In this document: positions 44,085-58,341 of the stretch, in pieces
Position numbering within the stretch: position 1 is the stretch's first letter
How the letters are laid out: the number at the start of each line of letters is the position of its first letter
NCBI GenBank assembly: GCA_029532625.1
Contig: JARFXM010000011.1
Location: 4,539,501-4,603,500, forward strand
Direction: 5' to 3'
Length of the DNA stretch: 64,000 bases
From: Lomentospora prolificans
Lineage: Eukaryota; Ascomycota; Sordariomycetes; Microascales; Microascaceae
Notes under the pieces: model-generated
What the model was told of the DNA's origin: nothing
Databases searched by the model: none
What the model saw: only the letters and a program-made list of their open reading frames with translations
Made by a program: the position numbers and the translations under genes

Positions 44085-47000
44085 CCTGTTCCAACTTTCC
44101 CTTGACTTCTTGACGAGCACGTGGATTCGCAGATGGAGGGGGAGGGAGGGGATAGGTGGTCACGGTGTGTCACTGCGCTAGCTCATGGAAAAAAGCCAGG
44201 GCGAGGCCGAGACCACCTCGACAACGAAGTCGGAGGGTTCCTCCAGCAGGAATGCCAGGCGAGGGCTGGCCAGCTGCAAAGGGGTAAAGGTAAGGCCTGG
44301 TGCAGGTGCGAAGCCTCAAAAGAAGACTAGCGCACGTCGAGTTGGTCTTGGTCAAGATTGCCGAGAAGGTAGGGGCCGGGCAATACCACTTGGCATGTCA
44401 GGTTAGCCACGTGCAGGAGCCGAGAAAGCTTAGAAGTATTATGGAGTACACAGACGGGGTCTGCGCCGCTCTCTTGCACTTTGATCCGGAGGGGAAAAAG
44501 GTAGAAAAAAAAAGAAAGAAAAAAAGAAAAAAAAAAAAGGTTCGAACGGACGGGAAGCGAGGGTGTTTCCGCGTGAAATGATCAATTGTGATGGGACGAG
44601 GGCTTATTAGAGAGGACCCTGCGTGGCATGGGCACGTCGACTTACAGTAGCATCCAAGACTGAGCCTAAACAAGGCGCAAATGGCCCTGTCAGGGTATCG
44701 AGGTGATGGGCATTTTTCTTTTCCCCTTCCAGTGTGATGCCTAAGCCAAAATTCCCGTTCTGGCGGAGGATGCTAGCGGCCGCGGAAGGTATCCTCGTGT
44801 CAATCCGTGCGCCTTAAAGTGCCACTCGTGCTGTGGTGGGCACCATTGGGGTTAATTCGCGAGATCCACAGGGATCATCCAGGATCTGCGTCGGCTTAAC
44901 CGGAACGGGAGGGCTAAGGGACGTTTGACGAAAGAATGCGGAACATGTGCGAGAGATGTCTGGCGAGAAGGTTTCCCCTGCCTTGAATACGAATCACCCC
45001 CGTGATGAACGGCTGGCCTCTGCTGGAGGAGCCGTCTCGCCTAAAGGGTATATTTTTGGATCGGGGTTGGCGCTCCCTCGCTGGCCCCTTCGCCAGCAGA
45101 ATTGATCCATCATCGATGGCTGTGCTCTTATCCCTGCACGGGCGCAGTGCAGCGAGGTCACGGTACTCGCTTGCCCCCGGGCCTGGCTGGAGGCTCCCAA
45201 AACGGGAACTTTTCCCTACGTACTAACAGCGCCCGCTTCCGACCAGTGCGACCAGTCGCCTTATCAAAGCAAACCGAGATATTAGACGGGGGAAAATAAG
45301 CGAGCACAAACCACAACTTTCTTTTCGATTCGGAAACGCTCGAAGCTGGTATCTCGAGTGATGCTCAAAAGGCTCGGTGAGCTTGTGGGTTTAGGCATCG
45401 TCAGCCACGAGTTTTCTGGCCCTCGTTGTTTCGGACTCTCAACCAGAATCTACGGAGTAAACTTTGAAGCAGCAGGCACCTGGATAGGCAGAGTAGCCGT
45501 CTACTTAGGTATCGTCCAGAATAATGGACTTGAAATCCGTTGTTTACCAGAATGGATATCATGAAATTGTGCTGCTCCGATCGACGCTCAATCTGCGATC
45601 CTGGTGTTGCAAGCGACGCTACAGAGTGGAGATTGGCTCCCGAAGCGGCGTATCCAGATTCGCCTCTTTCGAAATTAGCTAGCTACCCGAGTGCCTCAAG
45701 GAGCCAGCGAATGAAGCGATTTTCTGACCGACGGTGCCATTTGGTATTGTAACTTGGAAGGCAGAGCAACATGGGATATTTGTTCCCACCTCTTCCAAAG
45801 ATCTCGACGCAATAACTAGGCTGCTCTGGGACATAGCCCAGGCGTTTCGAAAGTGATGGATAGTGGTGGCTCAGTGTATTCGATACCGTATGGTGTGGTC
45901 CAAAAGTCGGAAGAGGAGTGACATCCATGTATGCGTTTGACACTAAAAGTCTCCACTAGAAACGAGTGCACTAGGAGTTAATAATCGAGACCAAGAAAGC
46001 AAGAAAGACGCCCTCGCCCGGGCTGGCGCTAGAAAAAACGAGGCTACACTAATTTGACCACACACGCCACTGAGGAGCGTGAGGAACAAGGGTAACATAA
46101 CAAGAAGAATTTGTTAGGGTGATGGCGCAGATCACGCGTTAGTGTTTGGTTCGGGGAGAAGATTATTCAGAGTCAACATGGCAGCATAGATCCAAAGCAA
46201 TTATCATGATTAAGGCGTCGGCGTGTGGTTGAAACCCACTTGTGAAAGCATGGCCCGACAGTCAAGTGTGTCATCCTCATCACCAACCGGCCCAGAAGAC
46301 CATGTTTTTCCTGGTCGGGCCATAAGTACAACCTCCTTGTTCCCTGGCCAAACGACTCTCACTTCCGCCCGGCTCAGTCATTCGATCCAAGAACCCACAG
46401 CGCTCTCAGCAAGCGAAAAGGCTGATGTTCTCTTCGAGCACAAGACAAGCTGCGTTTGGAAAGACCCAGGGCGATGAATAAAAAAGAACAACCATGTGCG
46501 TGCAAAGGTGAGTTCGTCAGACCAACCTCCGTGTTTCGACTCCCGTCTCGCTTGAAGCGCACTGGATAACTGCTTCCGCTTGCCCCGGTGCCAGCCAGAG
46601 GAAGAGGAACAATCAGAAATAAAAAGGTGAATGCCACCCCTCTCTTCTCATATTTGTTGGCGCCATGGTGTGGCACTGTAAAACCGAGGCAATCCCCTCT
46701 CGCCCATCCCCGTTAACCTATCCGCAGAGGACCCCAAGAGCGAAGAGTGAGAGATTTCAAGGTCACTCGCATTGAATCTCAAAGGTGTCTGGCCTTCAAC
46801 GCTTAGATAAGTGGCTTGTGGTTGCAACAAGGGTCGAAGGGATGAGTGACTTCGACGAAGACCGAGGGCATCCATCGAGTCTCGGTCTCCCTCGCTGGCG
46901 TGTTGGTGCCCATCCAGCATCAAAAACGCGAGGTAGAACAGGGTAGTCCCCTGCACAGGGAACCCCACCAGGAGAAGCTGATTCGGGCTCGAGTGGATGA

Positions 47001-50000
47001 GGGGCGATAGTTGCCAAGTTGGCTGTTGAGGAAAAAAATATTGCTCTCGGCTGGGTCAAGAGGGGTAGAGAAACGACTGAATACCGAATGGGTCCTGGAG
47101 TCGCCGTAAACCTAATAAATATCTTGGAGACCTTCTCGTACGTTAAGAGCGGAGAGTTATATAAATACACAGCGAGCTACCGAGGTGTGAACTTTGATGT
47201 CGAGGGATTCTGTGAGCAGACTCGAAATTAAGCGCCATACCTCTGCCGCAGCCACAACCCTGTCCACATCGTCCTTTCTTCGTAGCATTAGGATTATTAT
47301 TTGAGCCCCCTCCCCGTGACCCCTCCATCCGGGTAGATGTCAGGACCGTCACATTTAGCATCAATCGTCTCACATGTTCTGCTACCCCGATTAGGTAGGC
47401 TCTGTTTCCTGTTTCTGTAGATATAGACACCAGAAAGATCCATGCACGGGTTCAGCGTGTGGGTGATACAAACCTTCTTTTTGTCGGCAAGAGCTCGCCT
47501 TCACTCTGTTGGGATTGGAACTTGAACAAAATCGAACCTCCATAACGACGTAGGCGCTGTTTCATTGGCTCGATGCCATGTCTGAATGAGCACCTAGTGA
47601 GCCGATGGACTAGGAGCAGCCAGTCGCCGTACTGATACTAGCGCCCCCGCGTAGTACTCCAGGCTGACCGGTCAAATCGCCGATCAGGGAGAGCGAAGCC
47701 ACGGGGTGACATTAGCAGGTGGCTTCGGGGGTCCATGAAATAGGACTAGTATGAGCCTTGGCTGGCCCTTGCCACCAAGTACCTTGGACCTAGCTCTGTG
47801 CTTATTGTTGATCAATTGCTGCTTTCGCCCGATCTACAGAGTAGTCCGGTCCAATCTATCCGGGTTCATCATCCAATCGGCGAGTTTGAAACCTTTGACT
47901 TCTGGAATTGGGAAGCCTGAGACCACCTCACCCAGATCCCGTTTCCTTGCCAAGCACCAATTTAATGTACGGCCTTGCACCGGCCGGTGCGTTAGCCGGT
48001 TATCGATCTGAGCCCAAGCCAGGCCAAGCGTCACTGCGCAACTCAGGCCCAGGGCATGTCGCCCGAAGCTGTGAACTAAAGTACCATAGCCAGCAGAGAC
48101 CTTGACCACACTCCATTAATAACTCAGCCGAGTACCGCTCCCTTGCCCATGTCGCTTTCGCTTCCGGAAAGGTTTCATAGGTGCTGAGGCAGCATTGTGG
48201 CGCCCGCCTGTATTGGGTGGACTACCTTCGTACTCTAGTGCTCTTATCCGTATAGCCAGCCGCTACGCTAAGAAAACAGGAACAACAAAAAAAGGCCTCA
48301 ATAAATGCATGGCTTTCCTCCTTGTCTAGGTACTTATGAATATAGTGGAAAGATCAACCTTTGGCCCCTTGGTGGTGGAGATCACGTTTAAATCAATCTA
48401 CACCATTCCTCCCTCACTGCAGTATGTGTCATGTCGCATATGCAGTTGGCCATTGCTCCATAATTACAAAAGGGAGAGGAAGAGCTGGACTTCATCTCAC
48501 CGTTAGGTTACCATCAAGGGACAGTCGTAGGTTAGAAAGATAATTCATTCATGAGAGGCTAGTCAGGTCATCCTTGCTAGCAAACGATGGGTGAATGAGC
48601 AGAGCAGTTCTATTGCTGCGAAGAGATAGGGCCAGCGATGGAACACGAGTACACCATTACATATTCTTCAGAACTAAAATGTTGCTCTCAATTAGAGTTA
48701 ATATGTGCACATGCGGCCTGGCGTTTCCCCTAATGGCAAGTGGACCCCCTTGAACAGGGGGGTTGATGTGGGGGCGGGAGGATGCCCGGTTGAAGGAGGT
48801 CGGCAGGTAGGAAAGGGCGGGGGGGAAAGCGGCGCACTAAGCCTAAGGGAGAAACTTAGACTTTGATTGGCTCCTTCCCGAGACGACCGAACCAGGTTTA
48901 CCTGTCAAGATCTCCACAGGCACATGCACGTCGGAAGAGAGTCGAGCAGACCACATCCTTCAATATCGTGGCAAGTCGAGATATCTATGTTTACCATTCA
49001 CACATAGATCAGGCTCTTATCGTATTGATGTGCCTAGATTGTCGGCCCGTTCAGAACCCGTCGCGATGTCCAGTCCTTTCTATTTTCTTATTTCTCTTAT
49101 TTCGTTTTCCCTTCTCCCTCTTATTCGGCTTTTCGCGTGGCGCCGCCATCGGATGACATTCTCAGCTCTTCGCGCCCGCCCCTTTCCCCCTTGCCCTATT
49201 CAGATGGCCTCGCATGTGAAGCAGCAAAGGGTGCCGTAATATTGCCAGCCTGCATGGGAGCACACACAAAACCTGGAGAAAATTTCTCCTCTTTCTCCGT
49301 GGGTTGGATACGGCGCCTTGTACTCTCCCCGTTCAGCAACCCTTGGTAACAGGGAGAGATCAAGGGAAGGCTCGGACTGCAGTTACAAAGCTTCTGAATT
49401 CGGGCGGCCTTTTACACAGAATTTGGTCAGTCTCGTTTATGTTTCCCGTCCCAACCTAGGAAGCCGACAAGAAGCTTAAGCCATTTCGGCTACCCTATTG
49501 TCCCATTCCACGGCTCACCGCGCTGTACGATTGCTCGTTTCCCCGTCGCTCTTTCGCCATTATTTCTCGACCTTCCAGCGCAAAGGGGCTCGCACAGGCA
49601 GTACAGAGTGCGTATCGCTGGCGGCACTAGTCCCTCTTGCCCCATCCATCTCACCTGGAGTGTTGTATTGTCAGGAATTTCCCGAAACCCCATGCTGCTC
49701 TCCCGAAAGTGCTATCATGCAGGATAGAGACGGTGTTACAGAGCTAAAATCATTGTGTGGCTAGACATGTACTCTCACAGAGGCAAGAAACTTTTTGAGA
49801 ACAGCCCTCCACCACCCTGGAGTATGTGACGAGGTGAGCCCGCTGGGCAAAGATGAAAGATAAGCCAGGAGAAGCAGAAGCCTGCGTTACCGGCAGTCCG
49901 GTTCAGAAATGTGATTCGGAATAAGCGAGATTGGAGTGGTAGCATCTTTAACTTTACCCCTCGTCGAATTTGACCTGTAAAGACAAAGGCGCGGTATAAG

Positions 50001-50508
50001 ATCCTCTATTATTGCAGAACCCTCCCATGTTCCTGGGGAACCCATAGGAAATCGCCATAACAAAGGAACCACTGTGGCAGTGCTTTGAACGATAGTGACT
50101 GCTGCGTCTCAGGAACCTGGTTGTACGAGCCCCGCATCCTGCAGTCGGGAAGTGAACTGTCTCTAGGGGCGAACGTGCCTCCGTGTGACACAACACCGGG
50201 TTGACAGCCAGGCCCTGGGCTGGTTGACTGGAAGCCGGGACACTGTTGTCAAGGCACGAGATGGACAGGGTTCGGTCCATCAACGCCCCGTTCGTGGTGA
50301 GTCGGCAAGGAGTCCACCTGGACTGGTCGGCGACCACGCATCCACAGGGGTTTGGCAGATCCCTCTTTCACGCGGGGCTCTGGGGTCGAGAGAGTGAGCG
50401 CAATGAATGGTGGAGGGTGCAGGAAACCGATGGCATCAAGTTGGACGATTTTCGGAATGCAACGGTATTGTCAAGACCCTTCCCGCCAAAGTGTCAGGGG
50501 AGAGGTGG

Positions 50509-50570
50509 TTTTTTTTTCTCTCTCTTTTTTCTTTTTTTTTCTCTTTTTTTTTTCTTTCTTTCTTTTTTTT
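50509..50570. repeat. T/C low-complexity tract
   Basis: 62 bases made only of T and C on the plus strand. Confidence 0.9.
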
Positions 50571-53500
50571 GACTTCTGTTATTTCTGTCTTTCTTGAAGG
50601 CCCCCTTCTTTTTATTTTTCCTTTTCCTTCTCTAGCTTCTCTTCCACCCAAGCCTCGTTGCGTTGCTCGCCCTATGCGCATGGTTGACCAGGTTAATCAA
50701 TATGCCCCACGATGAAGGGGAATCTGAGCGGGAAAGCAAGGGTTGGGCCTTGTCATGCAGTGTCAAGGCAAGCCAGAGCAACCCTGCCGGCGAACATAAT
50801 CACATTTCACTTTACCGGCTAGGCGAAAGTACTACGTCTCCTGAAAATGAATACAGCGTCGATGGATGGTCGAAAATGGTGACACAACGGCTTCAGGTAG
50901 TGCCGATTCCCCCACACTTGCACTTGAGAGAAGATGGTACATTGTGTTAGCTCCCTAAGATATCACACAGAGTTTACTGAAGGGGTTAAAAAAAGTTGAA
51001 AAAGGCACCAAGTTCACAAAGCATGCTACGCTGATATCGGCTTCCGAACCGCATATCCCGAGCACCTGATTGAAGCGGTGTGATGCCGAAACAAGTAAAT
51101 CGCCAGTGTCCATCGGCAAGCACAATGAGCTGAACTATACACCTGAGGCCGAGACTCTAGCAACATGTGGAAAAGCAAGATTCTTGTCTGCACATCATTC
51201 CCCGTCTTCTTTGCGTCCCTGTATTCCTCATCTTTCGAGAGGACGGGGTGTTTATATGGGGCTTAATCAACAAAGTGAATTTGGTCCCAACAGGAGCAAA
51301 ACGAGATAATAACCACGTCTCGAGAAAGAATGGCCACATGGCAATGCAACAGGCTTTGCTGCGCCTCTGTCAAGCTCCCTGACCGCTACGAGACGAAAAG
51401 TGATCCTACGACCGGGTATTTGGTGTCGTGAAGAGACTTTTGGGATTCTACAAACCCGGTTCCCTCTCTTGCAACCCTGCCCCTCCAAGTACAGCAAGTA
51501 TACTACGTTGAAGAGGGCATGCGGTAAGATGGCAGGGATCCTCCTGTCGCCTCGTCTTGGATAGTTATCGGAACAGACTCTTAGCCAACATACTGGCCTC
51601 ACCATCGCCCCGATCCTAGTGACCAAAGCAGTGTTCCAATTCTATGAGAGAATCCTGCGGCTCTCTCTCGGGCCGATGCCTTTGAAAAAGATCTGTTCAC
51701 TCAACCGCCGTCTCTGCTCTTGTTGGCCACTTGATGAAGCCAGGTCGCAGCGGCCACCTGCCGGAAATGGTGTGTATAATTGCCAATAAGACACGAAAGT
51801 GAAAGATGTAGCCCAAAGCGGAAACCAGCTGGAAGCGACGAAGATCAGTGACGCCGGTGTGGGAACCACCAAACCAACGGCCAGCGAAAGAAAGAAGAAA
51901 GCCCTTTTTGGTGCCACAAGGGCGAGCAGCATCCAGCCCACACGGATCTGTCAAGTGCCAAATTTAAGGGAGTGCATCCTTTGAACGTGTGCGTCGCAGT
52001 CGCAAGCCAGCGACCAACGTAAAGTGTGCGCCATTCAACGCTGTTGGCACGATGTACGACCAGCGGCTGCGTCACAGGAAAAGCGCCGCCAGCGAGAGCC
52101 GAACGGGCCAATGCCGAAGGAGGGCGAGGTGCGAATTCCCACCCTCTCTGAATCTGCTCCGACCAAGAACTTCGCCCCAGCCACCTGCAGCTGATTAGAA
52201 TGCAAGTATGGTACGAGAACGATGTGAGGCGCTTGAAAGATGTCGGTATGATGTGCTGTACGATCCCTCCCGCCGCCTATTTGGGGGGGGTAGCCGATCA
52301 AAGCTCTTCTTCCCGGTTTCTGGACCCCTTACGACTGAGTCGCGGGAGGGAGAAACGATACTCAAGCTTGTCCACCGTTGAAAAGCCCCCTAACGCCCGA
52401 CTCGGGTGTCCTTCTCACGCTCGACAAATCATTACTCGAAAAGTATAGATCCGGACCTTGAACTACCGACCCTCGACCTGCATATGGGCCAGTGATTGTG
52501 CTCATCAGAGGAGGTAGGGGGAGGCGGAGGCGCGAGGGCCGATTCCCGCGCTTGGTGCGAATACCGACCGATGCAGACCATCTAGGAAGCGGACTTTGGC
52601 AAAACGTTTTGATAGGTCTTGCCCACCCGGCCTAGACACCTTCTATATTTCGATTACATCAGTCCACAGACATGGGAAGGATGGCCGGTGGCCCAATTTT
52701 ACTTGATGTTTGTTAAGCAATTCATTCCATCAAGAGAAGTTGGAGTGTCTCCGCCCCCATGTTGGGGACTCAAACCTGCAGTCCGAGACCCTCAAGTTTA
52801 AACTACCTTGGGGGTGGGCTGGCGGCCAACACAAGACCTATCTATGCAAGGGTGCAGAGCCGGGCGATGGTGTGGGAAAAAGTCTCATATTTCTTAGGAG
52901 AATGTACAAGGTTCGGAGCCCCAGGTGCGGGCTCCCTGAGGCATGCTAAGACGTGGCAACTAGTCCATGGATGGGGAGGAGAAACCTTCAACGGTGGGCC
53001 GTGGGGGAGGATAATATTTGCAGATGTCGCCAGCGATCATGGGTTAGACAGTGGGGGCTTCTCGATCCTACACTTGTATTGTACCTGCTGTTGATTTTTG
53101 ACAACTTAGGGCCTTGGTATATGAGGCCGGACTAAAGATGGTGGTTGAAGTTGCGGTGGAGACTTGAGAGTCCGGCCTGGGGCAAACAGCCAGCGATAAG
53201 CTTCCGTTGAAGCAGCCTCTTGATGGCTTAGGCAGCGTCGATTCCGAGCCACTCCGTCCCGTTGTGTACAGAGCCATCCGACTCAAGACACAAGACACAG
53301 AATGCGCCGAGATATATTCGAGTACATGCTCTATATGCAGTTTTCTTTTTCTTTTTCAGAAGGGGCTGGCCGACCGTTGTGTGTCTCTTTAGCTTTGGCC
53401 TGCAAACTCCATACTGACGTGCAGCAAGGATATGCATCTCGGCCACCTCGCTGGATGATCTGCACTAATACCATTCAGACGAGTAAAAAGGATCAACAAA

Positions 53501-54820
53501 GGTTAGCCAGCGGAAGGAGCGGTCTGTGTGCCAGCGCCTCGCGGCAGTGATTCGCCACCAGTTTTGTTTGAAGCTGAGTGCTGGCATAGTGCGTAAGGGC
53601 TGGCTATTAAAGGTAGCGGATGCAGGCGGTCCCGAAACTTTAGATACGGCACATGAGTCCGAGAGGGATGTGGCTTGCATTTGACACATCATGTGTCCAG
53701 TCACATTTCAACAAAGTCCTACGAAGGCCGGGACCGAAATGCACTTTTCAGAACCGAGTCGAAGAATGGGAATTTGCCTGGATCACAAAAGAAGAAGGGA
53801 AAGGGAGGACTAGTGTGAGTGAGGAGTGATGTGACGCTGTAGGCGGACGAAACATTTACTACATGACGGGACTTTGGAGCTGGGGGGCATGGGAAACGGG
53901 ACTGAGAGTGGACAGCCAGGCAGCGAACGGTGTCTTGGGGTATTATGCTCGGTGATTTTCCTGTCCAACGATCTTCGTTGCCTGGCCTGGATCATCTTCC
54001 GTGCTACCTTCCCTTTTGGAACGTGCGACTTGGTCATGGACGAGAGTCGCCGTTTGTATTGGGCAGCATCTTACAGTATGACACTTAACGGCTATGACTT
54101 GGTGTATTGGGCCTGCAGTTATCGACCTGCAATTATGGGCCTTGCAGTCCTTGGACCTTGGGGAATCAGTGGGCATCGGGGGTGAGGCTATTGAAGGGGG
54201 AGGGTAAACGTTTTCAGACTTGGGGGCTGCCATGTGAGAGCGCACAGGAACGCCACAGCCTCTGTTGGTTTCCTTGCTGGCTGGCTAGCTGGCTGGCCCA
54301 CCTACACGAGAACGGCGGGCACTCCAGGCCTTTTTCTTCCATCCGGTTGGTGATGTAGAATGGGCAGTGGTAGTCCTGTTCCGACGCATATGCACGCTGA
54401 TGTGGATCGTCCTTCTCGGTGCGCCTCTATTCGATACTTTGATGATATTTTTTCCGCAAGCTAGCGGCGGGTTACCTTCCGGTATTGCTTTTTTTCTGCC
54501 CTCGACGGCTTTTAAAAAACCTGCTGGATCTTGCATTTCTTTGAGTCAAAACGCAATCTCGTAGATGTGCGCGGAAGGGGATTCGCATGTGGGAGGGCCG
54601 GAGGAAGGCTGTGCCAGAAGGGGGACAGGAGAGAACGTAATCCTTTTCTGGCCAGGCGAGGGATATCCCGGACGTGTCAGTGCAGGCGTTGGGTGTGTAT
54701 GCTTTGTTGGGGGCGGGGGCGAACCAGCAACTGGTGGAGGCTCGGAAAGGGCACTATGGTGAATGTGGCCGGGGACAGGAGGAGTGCGGCTATAAGGCTG
54801 GGTCTGCTGATGAAAAAGAT

Positions 54821-54845
54821 AAAAATAAAATAAAATAAAATAAAA
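54821..54845. repeat. (AAAAT)n microsatellite
   Basis: About five tandem AAAAT units. Confidence 0.85.
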
Positions 54846-56769
54846 GAAAAAAAAAAGAGAAAGAAACGGGGATGGGTGGTGGGGAAGGAGGAGAGTTAGC
54901 CCGCGAGACTAGGCAGGGACGCTGCCAAGTCAAGGATGGGGGAGGAAAAGGCCAGGTTTGGAGTTATTGGAGGTCGGCGCCCTCCCCCGGGGGCCAAACT
55001 GTTGTTTCTTTGAAGGCCTCATGGTATTAGGAGCTGCCTGGCGGTGTTGCTGTGCTTTGGTGATACCCTTTGATGAACATAGTCGGCGTCGTCGACTCGC
55101 AGTGCCACAAACTTGGAGAGAAGGCGAGTAGAAGGCTGCTGGATTCAGGAGAGAAGGGGTAAGTGGAGTGGAATTGGGGCTTTAGAATGCTCTGGGGACT
55201 CATATGATCTGCGAAGAATAGACAACGAGGACCGAAGCCCACTAGGGAGGTATGAAGAACTTTTGGTGAGCATTGGTGATCGGTGAGATCTCATGCGACG
55301 CCTTGAATATGGGTCGGTCAGGAACGATTGGTGAGAGATAGCAGATATCGCTTAAGGTCAACTATTGACGACTAACATGCCATATTCCGCACAGGCAAAA
55401 GCGAACCAACGGTAGCCGTTCTACCGCCCACCTGCATATATCCTTATCACGAAGACGGATTACCCCAAGAGTCGACCTCCGATCAGCCTGGGTCCAGATA
55501 CATTCTCGAAGAGTCAGGAACACGGAACTGGACTCCGTACACTTGCAAACGGGTACAGTGTTCGATGTCGGAACGCCGGAGGGGCCGCGGCGTGGCAAAG
55601 AATGTACGACTCTGGCGGCCCGAGTCGTATGCCCGGAAGATCCAAGGACAAATTCCCCAGTGCCTCTGCCGAGCCATGGTTTGCTCGGTTCTCTGCCCTC
55701 ACAGTCCCTCTTGGGCTAAACCAGTGCGATTCCGAGCCGTGTCCAGTCGTTTTGACCGCTCATTCGGCCCGACGATGGAGGCGAGAGATATATATCATGT
55801 GGTTGATGGCTGGCAGAGCGCCTGCGGTAATCGTTGAGGGATTGAGGAATGTTACACCTTGGTCAGTATGACATCTGGAGACCACGGGTGGACACAGGGT
55901 GGACACAGGACTGTCGCTGTGCTGGGGAGTGCACGGCGTTTCGACTGGACTTCTTCTGTACGTTGCCGGGGAATTGGAGAGGATCGTTGCCTCTCGTGCC
56001 CGTTTGTTGATTTGAACTGGAGCCTTATTGTACGTGTATGCCCGGATTTGAAAGGGGCCGGAAATGAAGGAGCGTGTTACGCGTCAGGACGCCCATCTGC
56101 CAATGTGGACTTGTGGGGCTGAGACTGCGAGAGACGATGGTGACGACAACTTTGTGGGTGAGGTGTTACAGGGTTCGGTTCACTGTCAGGCTTAGGGAAT
56201 CAACCTGTGGGCTGTTTATGCCAGCGCAGCATTCTATTACTTTTGCTCGAGATGGAGATTGGACAAGCCTTTCCCAAGATTATTGTCTCCTTGGCCGCTG
56301 TGCCCTTGAGGCTCTACGGGCGGAGCGGCGAGACGGACGTCGGAATACCAAGGAGAGCCTACTCGCAGTAGTACTCCCTGCTGCGAGAAGTAGTGGTAAT
56401 AGACATTGCGGACCAAGAGCCGCAGGGCGCAGAAATACCCCATCTAAAGCGCCCCTCGTCCGGTTCTCTCTTCGTTTTGTTATCCGTGGCTTCGGTCGTT
56501 TGGTGTAGTCGGCTATCAAGATGCTAGACAGATGCCATGTACTAACATTTCTCTGTAGGAGATTTGAAATAATGGAAATACATGGACTTATCTGACATTG
56601 TGTAGGTTCAGAATCCTTTTATTTCTTTAGTAAAGAATGTCTATTAAACCCAGTGTTCATATCGCAAAACTTCATAACCGGAGCGCATTTTCGCATGATA
56701 TATTTCCTCAGAACCTCCAACGCGGCACTCGTCCGGCCGTGCAGCTGTAAACCAACCCCCTAGCGCCTC

Positions 56770-58341
56770 CTAAAACTTCCTCTTCTTCTTAACCGGTCGT
56801 ACAACCTGCTTCTTCGCAGGACTCTTCACTTCCTCCTTCTTCCCCCCGCCACCCCCCCTCAAACCCATCATCCTCGTCCTCCTCCGACGGCTGTCTCGCC
56901 CTCCCCCTTGCCACCAATCACGCCAATCCCTCCAATCCTGCCGATGCCCACTCCCCTAGGCCGCGCGGGTGACGGCTTGGCGCGAGCTTCGTCCTTGTCT
57001 CCCTCCTCAGGCGTGGGCGACCTCGTCGCGCTGCCGGAGGCTGAGGCGGGACGGGCGGCTTCGCGGGCGGCTCGGTTGTTGCCAGCGCGAGTGGACGCCG
57101 CGGGAGGAGGAGAGAGGGGAGGCCGGCGGGGATGCTTGCTCGGTTGTAGTCATCTTTTTAGGTGGAGGAGAAGCGACGCCGTCAGATTCGGAGGCTGTCG
57201 GATCATCGTCTTCTGGGAGGGTGGGTTTCTTTGCTGGGGGGGGACGCACGCCGCCGATGGCACCGAGTCGGCGGGTGGGGAGGGTAGTGAATTTCTTCGG
57301 GGGAGAATCGTCTTCGCTCTCCGTTTCGGAGGCGGTTAGGGCATCGTCAAAGTCTGAGGATTTAGGCTTAGAAGCGCGGCTTGCGGGGGGCGGGCATTTC
57401 GGAGACGATGGGGCTGGAGATTTGGATCGCTGAGAATCGAATTTCTGAGAAGCCGGAGCCGATCCCTTGCCGATGGTGGACTCTGGTTCGCTGGCATCAT
57501 CGGGAGGAAGGCCACCTGTGTCACTGAGTCGACTCCACCAGCGTCCTAAGCCCTCGGCGTATTCTTTGGAGTCCATGTTTTGCGTGTATTCAAGACCGCC
57601 TTCGTCAAACACGCGACGTAGCAGCTCGGGAGTCTCTCCATCGGCGTTCTGCCTCGTGCCATCTGCAACGGTACTGTTCCAGGTCTGAAAATCGAACGTG
57701 GCCAGGCCCTTGATGCGGGCCTCCGCCTGTTCTCTCGTTGCCTTCCTCTTCGTCGACAGCACAGTAAACACGTGCTCCAAGGACGTGCCCATCGCCTCCA
57801 GCTTGTCTAGCACCTTATTGATCACCGAATCCTTCTGCTTAATCACCTCGACCAACGATTTGATCTGCTCCTGCTGCGCCCTGTGTGCCTCTACGAGCGG
57901 AAACACCAACTCAGCAGTCGTCGTCGAAGCCGGCTGCATCTTCAGGTACATGCGCCACGTGAGCGGCTTATTAGACAGCTCACGTGGCAGCTCGCACGTT
58001 ACCGTGACGGTGAGACCGTCCTTGCCGCCAGGGTCAGCGGCGGCGTGCGAAACGGCCACGCGGGCGAGGTTGTGCATGCTATCATCGGGATCGAAAGCGG
58101 CCCTGAGACACTTGAGGAAGGAGTTCATATTCTCCTCGCCGTCGGAAGGGTCGATGCTGGTGTCCTCTTTGAGAGCGCGGAGAATTATGGCGCGGCGGTC
58201 GAGGGACTCGGACCAGACGTGGGCCAGGTCGGTGATGTGGAGGGCGTACGAGGTTGTGGAGAAGCGGGTGGAGGCGAGGAGGGTGGGGAGGTTACGGGAC
58301 TGCTTGACGGGTAAGGGCCGCCATGTTGCCGTGAGCGACAT
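56770..58341 (-). CDS. nej1: XLF/Nej1 non-homologous end-joining factor
   Basis: Starts at ATG 58341. XLF works with Ku, XRCC4 and ligase IV to bridge and join broken DNA in the nucleus. The head domain begins TATWRPLPVKQSRNLPTLL and continues STTSYALHITDLAHVWSESL; then follow a helical stalk (about residues 165-210) and a long disordered Pro/Ser/Lys tail with IGG repeats (LGAIGGVRPP, GVGIGRIGGIGVIGGKG). The first frame stops at 57007, but family-like tail sequence continues in the second and third frames and ends with KKKRKF, the basic Ku-binding-type terminus, and TAG 56770-56772. Three one-base excesses would explain this: about 57070-57190, C5 at 56903-56907 and C7 at 56852-56858. A real, shorter protein ending at 57007 is the alternative. 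Confidence 0.84.

Larger units (their letters stand above)
41331..56769. other. 15.4-kb region without recognisable genes
   Basis: Both strands were read for known protein motifs, tRNA boxes and transposon proteins, and none could be supported. Open frames are below about 150 codons and have the composition of chance frames. Base composition looks ordinary, not the A/T-rich remains of RIP. Long homopolymer and pyrimidine tracts are frequent (C19, T19, T/C-rich at 50.5 kb, AAAAT repeats at 54.8 kb). The region may hold regulatory DNA, long non-coding RNAs, small spliced genes or old repeat remains. Confidence 0.55.

Noticed and set aside
52730..52810. tRNA-like stretch (GTTTGAGTCC and AGTTTAAA on the minus strand)
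   Set aside because: The putative T stem and acceptor do not pair and no anticodon arm is possible; a chance resemblance.
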